From contig CAJBLH010000133.1 of assembly GCA_903953895.1 (NCBI GenBank), positions 1 through 64,000 on the forward strand: a DNA stretch of 64,000 nucleotides, given 5' to 3'. Made by a program: the position numbers and the translations under genes. Shown here piece by piece: positions 57,728 to 64,000 of this stretch (positions are counted from its first letter, which is position 1; every line of letters starts with the position of its first letter). The notes under the pieces were generated by a model. That model was not told the origin of the DNA. It ran no database searches and saw only the letters and a program-made list of their open reading frames with translations. The stretch comes from an uncultured Desulfobacteraceae bacterium. Its GTDB lineage: Bacteria; Desulfobacterota; Desulfobacteria; Desulfobacterales; Desulfatirhabdiaceae.

Positions 57728-59501
57728 GGTGATCATTTTGCTCCAGTGACTGCAGATGGTGACCCAGATGAACAATCATGGCGCAGAATTTTCGAAAATG
57801 CGATTTGTTGATGATATCCACCAACCAGAACCGGATTTTTTCATCCAACCGATCATCGGAAAGCCAGGCGCAAATTCTGGGCCAGGCATAATTGGCATCG
57901 ATTTCGGTAATCAGTCGCCGGTAACGATGAGGGATTTGACTCCAAGCAGCATGACAGGTCGTCAGAATGTTCTGAAAGTCCTTATGGGTCGAAACATTTG
58001 CAAAGGTTGAGAACACCTTGTCCACTGCAATCAGCTCAGCCAGGGGCATCAGTTTTTCCAGGCGGCTGCCTTGTGCATTTTTCTCACCACCGGCCAGACT
58101 GAACAGCAGAGATGCAACATCGGTTATGGTATCCAGGTCGTGTCGCAGCTCGATCCACCAGGAATTGAACACATCCGGCCAGAAAGCGATGTTGCGCTCG
58201 TAACAAAGATTTACGGATGCAACGGACAGCATTGCCGCCAGGTGAGATGTATAGGTGTCGATTCCAATCAACAGCCGGCTTTCCGCCATGGCCTGATAGA
58301 CTGTGGAAAAAGCGCTGTCAGCGGAAAGCGGATCTCCGCCTCCCAGGACATTGATATCGAATTCCGGCAGCGATCTGATGGATAGTTGTTCAACAATCTG
58401 CCGAGCATAGTCGGCTGAAGATGCAGACATCCCCGGCAAGACGACACACGAAACCGGTTTTCGATTTCCCCCGGTAGCCAGCGTTTTTTCGATCACGTCG
58501 GCCCAGTCTGCAGGGGTTAAAAAAATGGGTTTGGATGTCAGCGGACTGATGATCATCTGGAAAGTTTTTTTATTGCAGATTCCACCTTTCGGCGTTGCCG
58601 AAGGGTGGATATCCCCGACCAGTTGTTTCGATAATCGTCGAAGCGCTCTATAGTTTTCCGGATAGAGCAGGTCCATGGTATGCGAAATCTGAATCGGAGA
58701 TTTAAACCGGGGCATGAACCACATTTTTCCCTGCCCAACAGCTATTTCAACAATATCGGGCCGGTGGCGGTCGAGACAGAACGCCAGATGAAAACACAGT
58801 CCGGTAAAGTTGATATAAACGACCAGCAGATCATTCCATTTTCCATCTGTCATCGCCCGGTCGACACATTCAAATGTCATCATGGGGTGTCCGGTCAGCG
58901 TATGGGATTGGAACGTTGGATCGATCCGAGGCCATACGCCAAAATAATATCCCCAAAAAACAAATTCAGCCGTGGGAAACCGCATTCGCAAAGAACGTAG
59001 CAATTCCGCACAGGATATTTCATCTCCCAACCCGATGCCAGGGCCGATCACCACCAGAATACGCTCATAATCGGTTTTCAACAGCGGTGTGTCAGAGGCT
59101 GGTGCATAGGTGGTTTCATGATACCAGTATTCCTTGAATTTAGTTTGATCACAAACCCGAACGATTCGGTCAAACGCCTTTTTGGTCTTGCTACTGGAAA
59201 TATTCAACAAGAGATGGGCGATACGCCCGGCCATGACCTGCCATGCCGGTTTCAACCGCGGATGCAGATCGTTGATAGCCGATCCGATCTTCTGCAAATC
59301 GGTCACCCTTTCTGCCAGATACCCTTTGTTTCCGAAACTGATCGGCCGGTACGCCACAGCGGCGGCATGCTCTCTGGCCAGAAACAGTAATTGCAATAGA
59401 CGGCGCGGCGGCCTGAGTGTCAGGCCTCTATGGCTCCGTCGATCGATCAGATCATCGAATCCATCGGAAAACGCAGGAAGTTCGGCGGGGAAATCCTTCA
59501 T
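57720..59501 (-). CDS. Glycosyltransferase family 9-like protein
   Basis: 593 aa. From about residue 140 the protein resembles GT9 heptosyltransferase-type enzymes: ILVVIGPGIGLGDEISCAELL, FVFWGYYFGVW, and near the end LLIGIDTYTSHLAAML, the nucleotide-sugar-binding block. The N-terminal 130 and C-terminal 130 residues are not recognised. Starts in the ATGA overlap with the upstream gene (59498-59501), so it is translationally coupled. Confidence 0.65.
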   Translation of the reverse strand: MKDFPAELPAFSDGFDDLIDRRSHRGLTLRPPRRLLQLLFLAREHAAAVAYRPISFGNKGYLAERVTDLQKIGSAINDLHPRLKPAWQVMAGRIAHLLLNISSSKTKKAFDRIVRVCDQTKFKEYWYHETTYAPASDTPLLKTDYERILVVIGPGIGLGDEISCAELLRSLRMRFPTAEFVFWGYYFGVWPRIDPTFQSHTLTGHPMMTFECVDRAMTDGKWNDLLVVYINFTGLCFHLAFCLDRHRPDIVEIAVGQGKMWFMPRFKSPIQISHTMDLLYPENYRALRRLSKQLVGDIHPSATPKGGICNKKTFQMIISPLTSKPIFLTPADWADVIEKTLATGGNRKPVSCVVLPGMSASSADYARQIVEQLSIRSLPEFDINVLGGGDPLSADSAFSTVYQAMAESRLLIGIDTYTSHLAAMLSVASVNLCYERNIAFWPDVFNSWWIELRHDLDTITDVASLLFSLAGGEKNAQGSRLEKLMPLAELIAVDKVFSTFANVSTHKDFQNILTTCHAAWSQIPHRYRRLITEIDANYAWPRICAWLSDDRLDEKIRFWLVDIINKSHFRKFCAMIVHLGHHLQSLEQNDHHD

Positions 59502-60169
59502 AACTCTCTTTTCAGTTCCTTCGAGATGTTCATTTTTTTCACGATTTCAATCAAAATGGCTTCCGGAACATAAATGGGGACCATTCCCGAAGGAGCAACC
59601 GGATCGGCTTCTGGTTCCATAACTTCCGATTTGAAATCAGGGCCTGCACCCTGAACCGGGTACGCCAAAAACGGACTGGCTGATGCCATACCGAAATATG
59701 TTGTCTCTGCATGCAACGCTTCATGGATTTCCAGTGAATTGCCGATGGCGGCCGCAGCGTTTTTTGCAGGAGCCGAAGACCATGTGGACTCTTGATGAAT
59801 GAATCCAAGATATTCCGGAACCCATTCACTATTCTGATGAATCATACCCATATGCATGACAGCATCGAATTCTTCTTCTTCCCATGTCTTTTCGTTGGTC
59901 CAGACCAGTTGTGTCAATGCGGACAGGGATGCCCTGGCGCCATTTTGATTGAGTGTGATCACCTTCAGAAAAAGAAATTCCATGTCATCGGAACCATCGC
60001 TGATTTGTTCAAACCGATCGATAAGATCAGCGGCGGAGCCCGGCCGATCGAAGATCCAAAGTGGTATGCAACCCAGCAATGATGTTATTTGTCCGTTGTC
60101 TTTCCACTCGATACAACTTTTGATACGGCTGATAAGAGCCATCACATGATCCTTGATTTCAATTTCCAT
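59498..60169 (-). CDS. Unknown 223-aa protein of the exporter cluster
   Basis: No family recognised. AAAGGAA precedes the ATG. Residues 1-100 are helical and acidic; residues about 105-200 contain WSSAPAKNAAAAIG and PYFG/ASASPFLAYPVQG, and the C-terminus is a charged helix. It shows no Walker, Rossmann or metal motif. Position between methyltransferase and GT9-like gene suggests a cluster-specific role, perhaps a carrier or adaptor. It lacks the nitrile-hydratase-like leader pattern of NHLP precursors. Confidence 0.55.
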   Translation of the reverse strand: MEIEIKDHVMALISRIKSCIEWKDNGQITSLLGCIPLWIFDRPGSAADLIDRFEQISDGSDDMEFLFLKVITLNQNGARASLSALTQLVWTNEKTWEEEEFDAVMHMGMIHQNSEWVPEYLGFIHQESTWSSAPAKNAAAAIGNSLEIHEALHAETTYFGMASASPFLAYPVQGAGPDFKSEVMEPEADPVAPSGMVPIYVPEAILIEIVKKMNISKELKREL

Positions 60170-60170
60170 C

Positions 60171-60950
60171 TTAATTCCTTTTCTTTATTGATTGGTTGAA
60201 TGGACATCGTCTTTCCGCCATGATCAATGCCGGATGACATTGCATCAGCGCAAAACCGCTGTTTTTCGAATATGCCCGGAAGACAATCCAGGGCTGATTT
60301 CGACGATGCCAGTCCCGAACCGCCTGGCGGACATCTGAAATGGAGTGATAATCATGAACAAAAACAAGCCGTGGCCCATCTGGCCGTAAGGTTCTGCACC
60401 CAATCTTCAGATCCCACCATGCGCCTTGGTACGAATGATCCCCGTCAATCAAAAGAAAATCGGTTTTTGGCGGTTGCAATGCCAGTTCGGCTAAAACGCC
60501 CCGGGGGACATCGGGGAGTTCGTTCCGGCTTTCATCCCAGGTCTGGACCGAATATCCCCGGTGCAGAATCACCCGGTTTGAAAATGCTTGACGCAATACC
60601 TGCTCGGCGATGGCAACCGGATCTTTCCGATCGAACCCGCCGTACTGCCACGGAGCCGGATCGATGGTTTCAATTACACCGTCGGAATGAAGATCGTTCA
60701 TGGCGCATGCCATGGCGGCTGTGGTACACCCGACAAAAGTACCGGTTTCAATGATATGGCGTGCATCGATCAATTTGACAATGGTAAACAGCGCACTGAG
60801 ATACTGCTGCTGATCGATCGGATCTGTTGTCATCTCGATACCGTTTTCACGGTAAATCGCTTCAATTCGCCGGCAGAGCGGGGCAGAATCGGACTTCCAG
60901 TCGTTACGGATTCTATCACAAAGGCTGTCAATATTAATAAAGTGGTTCAT
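60171..60950 (-). CDS. SAM-dependent methyltransferase (Methyltransf_24/CmcI-like)
   Basis: 259 aa. Class I Rossmann methyltransferase: motif I IIETGTFVGCTTAAMA near 67, motif II IDPAPWQYGG, then FLLIDGDHSYQGAWWDLK with the acidic residues that often bind a metal. It lies one nt before the 223-aa gene and 20 nt after the ABC transporter. The substrate is unknown. Confidence 0.8.
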   Translation of the reverse strand: MNHFINIDSLCDRIRNDWKSDSAPLCRRIEAIYRENGIEMTTDPIDQQQYLSALFTIVKLIDARHIIETGTFVGCTTAAMACAMNDLHSDGVIETIDPAPWQYGGFDRKDPVAIAEQVLRQAFSNRVILHRGYSVQTWDESRNELPDVPRGVLAELALQPPKTDFLLIDGDHSYQGAWWDLKIGCRTLRPDGPRLVFVHDYHSISDVRQAVRDWHRRNQPWIVFRAYSKNSGFALMQCHPALIMAERRCPFNQSIKKRN

Positions 60951-60970
60951 GCTTAAGTCCCGATTTTTGT

Positions 60971-63877
60971 TCAGGCGATCTGCCGCTTGGCAAGCTGGGC
61001 GAACGGGCCGTCCTGATCAATGAGTTCTTCATAAGTCCCGGTTTCGACGATATGCCCCTGCGCCATCACCACGATACGATCTGCATGGATAATGGTACTC
61101 AATCGATGTGCAATCACAACCCGGGCAGCTCGCAGATTGTTCAGGCTATTGCTGACAATGGCCTGAGTTCGATTGTCCAACGCGCTGGTCGCTTCGTCAA
61201 AAAATAAAATCCGGGGCTTTCTGACAATGGCTCTGGCGATCATCAACCGTTGACGTTGCCCGCCGGATAACGACCCACCGCCAAAACTGATCATGGTCAT
61301 CATCCCCAGCGGCATTTCCGAGATATCCTGATCCAGGCCGGCCATCTTTGCCGCTTCCCATGCATCCTCCATGCTCAGATCGGCAGAACCCACGATATTT
61401 CGGAAAATACTGCCGGGCATGATGCTGCCGTTCTGTAAAACAACACCGATCTGACGCCGGACTTCGCGAATATCCAGCAAAGCCAGATCCTGTCGATCGT
61501 AAAAAACAGCGCCGGTTTCCGGTCTTTCAAACCCGAGCAACAATCGCAGCAGCGTTGATTTCCCTGAACCGGAACCCCCCACAATGGCCAAAAATTCACC
61601 GGACTTCACTGTCAGAGAAATGTTGTTTAAAATCAGCGGGCCGTCCGCATCATACCGAAAAGAGACCTGGCTGACCTCGATATCTCCGCTGAGTTGACCT
61701 GGATGGCCCTTGTTTTCATCCACTTCCGGCAGTGCGGAAAAAATGGGCTTGGCTCGCTCATAATACGGCGCAGCATTCATAATGGAAGTCAATACCGTGC
61801 TCATTTGCAGCAGAGCAAGCTGAAACGTCAGAAATGCTGCATTGAACGCCACAAATGAACCGGTCGTAAATGCGCCGGCGCTTTTTTCCATAACCCAATA
61901 AAAAATGATCATGGAAATGACAATCGGATAGGCCGTGTTAAACGTGTCTAGGCTGTTTTGGATAGTGCGGCTTTTAAATATGAGCCGTCTTTTTTTGCTG
62001 TAATCATTTGCCCAGACAACGAATGCACGGTCCTCGGCATTTGCCACGCGAAGCTTTGCAATTCCGGAAATTAATTGAAGCAGCATGCCTGATATATGGC
62101 CTTCGATATCGTTTATCAGTCGCTGATATCGTATCTGCAGAATGCTCGAAACGATGCCGAAAATAATGCTCAGCATCGACAGCCCCACGGCAACGAGGGC
62201 CAACCGCCATTCATACCAGAACAAGAGGATTAGATTCACAGAGGAAAACGCGCATCCCAGTACGGCTTGCAGTATTATTTCCGATAAAGACTGGCTGATG
62301 GTGCAGATCCCCATACTTCTGTTCGCCAGGTCCCCTGATGAATAGCGCCGAAAGAAAAAAACAGGCAACGAAATCAGCCGATCCACCACAGCGGCCTCGA
62401 CCGTCGGATCGATTTTTCCTTTCAATCTGAGGACAGAGATGGATTTGGTCATCTCCAAAAGGGTTGCACCGATTGTACAGATCAACAGGATACATACGAT
62501 CTGTATCAGTCGGGATCGGGATGCCTCGGGAATGACATTGTCAAAAATCAGGGCGGTTACAATCGGTGTCATCACACCAAGCAGCGCACCCAGAATTCCG
62601 GTCAATGCAACGGATAAAATGTCTTTTGCGCATCCATGGATACCGATTCCCGCTACATCCCATGGCGTCAGGCTGCGGTTCGGCAGCCGGCGGTAAAATT
62701 TATACGCGTTCGGCGACAGCGAGTTTGCAACTTCCTGATCGATCACCTGACGGGTTCTTGTTTGCGGATCAACGGCAAGATATTTACTGGATGATATGGG
62801 TAACAATGCCACCGGTTTTTCTTGTTTTCCTGCAAAACCAAGCAGCGCTTCACTGTCGTGTTTCCACCATTTTCCCTGGAGCGTTACCTGTCGAATCCGT
62901 ATATGCGACGCCCGGACGATATCGTCGAGAGATATCTGTTCATCGTTTTTCACCTGGGGGCCGGATGGCGCGACAATGGAAATGCCGATGGCATCCCCTA
63001 CCATGCAACATGCCGTAAGCAGGGGATGGGCCGAGTCGAAATGCGGCCATTGCCTTGTTTTCCGTCTTTCACCGACAGAGGTCAGGCGCACCAACGATTG
63101 GCTCATCCGACTGCTGTCTCGGCTCTCCCTTTCCTTCAGCAGATTGTGCGCATCGGCAGCGGCAAGATTTCTTTCGATTTCCTGACACCGGCCGGCCATC
63201 TGATGAAAAAGGTCGAGACCGGACCAGTAATATCTGCTTTGATATGCCGTCCAACCACTCACAATCGTCAGCGTTACCGGTGTGGCAGTTTGAATCCATG
63301 CCGGGTCAGCCAACGGAAAATAAAGCTGTTCCCGGCAGACCGGCACGTCTTCCAGTCCCAGAAAGGTGGCATGACCCTCGTCAAGACGAATCCAGACAAC
63401 CCCCTTTCGGGCGCATGCCCGGGTATCGACCGGCAAAACGACTTGTGTTTCGCCTTCCAGAATCATATCGGACGGATCATGAAGGTCGGCACGAATAGAT
63501 ATGGAAAAGGATTGAACCCACTGATCGACCTGCTGAATCACCGCCGTTGCAAAATCGGATTCGTGCAGGAAATTTCGAAAAGCGGATGTCGGCAGACATT
63601 TCAGCCGGGTGTCGGTATTGCCCACAGCCAGAAAACCAGTACTCTTGTTGCTGTCGGCTCCGCTCATTCCAAAGAGAAGCCGACCGGTTGCCGCAGTAAA
63701 CATATGATTTCGGACACCGACCGGCTGCCCATCCGTGAGCGTTACCGCAAAAATCTCCACCTGCCCGGATTCGATCCACCAGACTACATCCTGGCCATTC
63801 AGCAGAAAAGGCGCATTTGCCTGTGCTGTCATGGTACGACTGTTCCGGTCAAATATCCGATCGATTACCGATTGCAT
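60971..63877 (-). CDS. NHLM-type natural-product ABC exporter, permease plus ATPase
   Basis: 968 aa. Residues about 1-400 are an N-terminal domain without the C39 peptidase motif, partly resembling the cyclic-nucleotide-binding-like region of the second NHLM-family transporter (ABC2). About 420-690 is a six-helix ABC membrane domain. About 730-965 is the nucleotide-binding domain with Walker A GGSGSGKST, Q-loop VVLQNG, signature LSGGQRQRL, Walker B ILFFDEATSALD and the H-loop AHRLST. Follows the tail of a second ABC gene, as in two-transporter NHLM loci. Confidence 0.82.
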   Translation of the reverse strand: MQSVIDRIFDRNSRTMTAQANAPFLLNGQDVVWWIESGQVEIFAVTLTDGQPVGVRNHMFTAATGRLLFGMSGADSNKSTGFLAVGNTDTRLKCLPTSAFRNFLHESDFATAVIQQVDQWVQSFSISIRADLHDPSDMILEGETQVVLPVDTRACARKGVVWIRLDEGHATFLGLEDVPVCREQLYFPLADPAWIQTATPVTLTIVSGWTAYQSRYYWSGLDLFHQMAGRCQEIERNLAAADAHNLLKERESRDSSRMSQSLVRLTSVGERRKTRQWPHFDSAHPLLTACCMVGDAIGISIVAPSGPQVKNDEQISLDDIVRASHIRIRQVTLQGKWWKHDSEALLGFAGKQEKPVALLPISSSKYLAVDPQTRTRQVIDQEVANSLSPNAYKFYRRLPNRSLTPWDVAGIGIHGCAKDILSVALTGILGALLGVMTPIVTALIFDNVIPEASRSRLIQIVCILLICTIGATLLEMTKSISVLRLKGKIDPTVEAAVVDRLISLPVFFFRRYSSGDLANRSMGICTISQSLSEIILQAVLGCAFSSVNLILLFWYEWRLALVAVGLSMLSIIFGIVSSILQIRYQRLINDIEGHISGMLLQLISGIAKLRVANAEDRAFVVWANDYSKKRRLIFKSRTIQNSLDTFNTAYPIVISMIIFYWVMEKSAGAFTTGSFVAFNAAFLTFQLALLQMSTVLTSIMNAAPYYERAKPIFSALPEVDENKGHPGQLSGDIEVSQVSFRYDADGPLILNNISLTVKSGEFLAIVGGSGSGKSTLLRLLLGFERPETGAVFYDRQDLALLDIREVRRQIGVVLQNGSIMPGSIFRNIVGSADLSMEDAWEAAKMAGLDQDISEMPLGMMTMISFGGGSLSGGQRQRLMIARAIVRKPRILFFDEATSALDNRTQAIVSNSLNNLRAARVVIAHRLSTIIHADRIVVMAQGHIVETGTYEELIDQDGPFAQLAKRQIA

Positions 63878-63910
63878 CCTTATCCAACCCCTGAATCCTG
63901 TAAGCCGGCT

Positions 63911-64000
63911 TTATAAAAAATTGATGAGATCCGCATAGGGTCCGCCTGAAATTTTCATTTCATCGTGGGTGCCGCGTTCAACCACCCGACCGTGGTCCAG
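63911..64000 (-). CDS. C-terminal end of a second ABC transporter (partial)
   Basis: 30 codons including the TAA at 63911-63913, open to the window edge. The residues LDHGRVVERGTHDEM followed by YADLI are the usual end of an ABC ATPase domain. In NHLM loci the first transporter (peptidase-containing, ABC1) lies upstream of ABC2, so this is probably that gene. Confidence 0.75.
   Translation of the reverse strand: MDHGRVVERGTHDEMKISGGPYADLINFL

Noticed and set aside
62822-63916. 364-aa plus-strand ORF
   Set aside because: It lies fully antisense to the ABC exporter and partner end, with no motif; it is a shadow of the codon usage on the other strand.
53553-64000. NHLP (nitrile-hydratase-like) precursor peptide
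   Set aside because: No short ORF with the leader pattern was found; the 223-aa protein does not fit it.
1-64000. CRISPR array, rRNA, tRNA (including selC) and prophage
   Set aside because: No spaced direct repeats, no tRNA-like cloverleaf and no phage structural genes were recognised in the intergenic regions.

Overview
The window reads like a chromosome segment of an anaerobic, formate-metabolising bacterium, most likely a Desulfobacterota (sulfate-reducer or syntroph type). This is inferred from gene content, not from a marker gene. The main clues are two complete respiratory complex I (nuo) operons, two selenocysteine formate dehydrogenases, selA, several molybdopterin oxidoreductases and an HndC/HydB-type NuoF.

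Layout. 1-248: the 3' end of a molybdopterin oxidoreductase. 387-15987: nuo operon 1, with order A-B-C-[dicluster ferredoxin-E-F-HoxU-like]-D-H-I-J-K-[MrpD-like]-[2-TM protein]-L-like-M-N. It is followed by a four-TM membrane protein (16287-17048). 17233-19090: pyrF and a dTDP-glucose 4,6-dehydratase gene on the minus strand. 19234-25772: a cofactor-supply run of selA, a TPR protein, a zinc-ribbon protein, hemC, a cobA-hemD fusion and moaA. 25793-28260: a small decay/accessory patch with a secreted protein, a frameshifted and truncated DUF499 ATPase, a toxin-antitoxin pair and a probable transposase tail. 28389-32144 (minus): a PhsA/PsrA-type molybdopterin oxidoreductase with an FmdE/MoCF-domain partner. 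32669-35350 (minus): a Sec-containing NuoG-like FdhA, divergent from nuo operon 2. 35883-47641: nuo operon 2, A-B-C-D-H-I-J-K-[MrpD-like]-[2-TM]-L-like-M-N, without E, F or G. It runs into a second Sec-FdhA (47669-50344), a terminator, and then a paralogue of the four-TM protein (50489-51256). 51270-53562: a PHP-type histidinol phosphatase and a secreted propeller-like protein. 53553-64000 (minus): a probable peptide or natural-product cluster with an NHLM-type ABC exporter, the tail of a second ABC transporter, a methyltransferase, an unknown protein, a GT9-like protein, two isoprenyl-synthase-like paralogues and a large propeller protein.

How it fits together. The two nuo operons share one unusual membrane chassis, with four antiporter-like subunits instead of three plus a small extra membrane protein. 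They differ in the electron-input module: NAD(P)H-type flavoprotein parts in operon 1 and a formate dehydrogenase in operon 2. SelA, MoaA and the FmdE/MoCF protein supply selenocysteine and molybdenum cofactor for the formate dehydrogenases and other Mo/W enzymes. Both fdhA genes are interrupted by an in-frame TGA followed at 11 nt by a SECIS-like hairpin with a 7-bp stem and a 5-nt loop, so each is one gene, not two.

Functions are assigned from recognised motifs and gene order. No database search was run.
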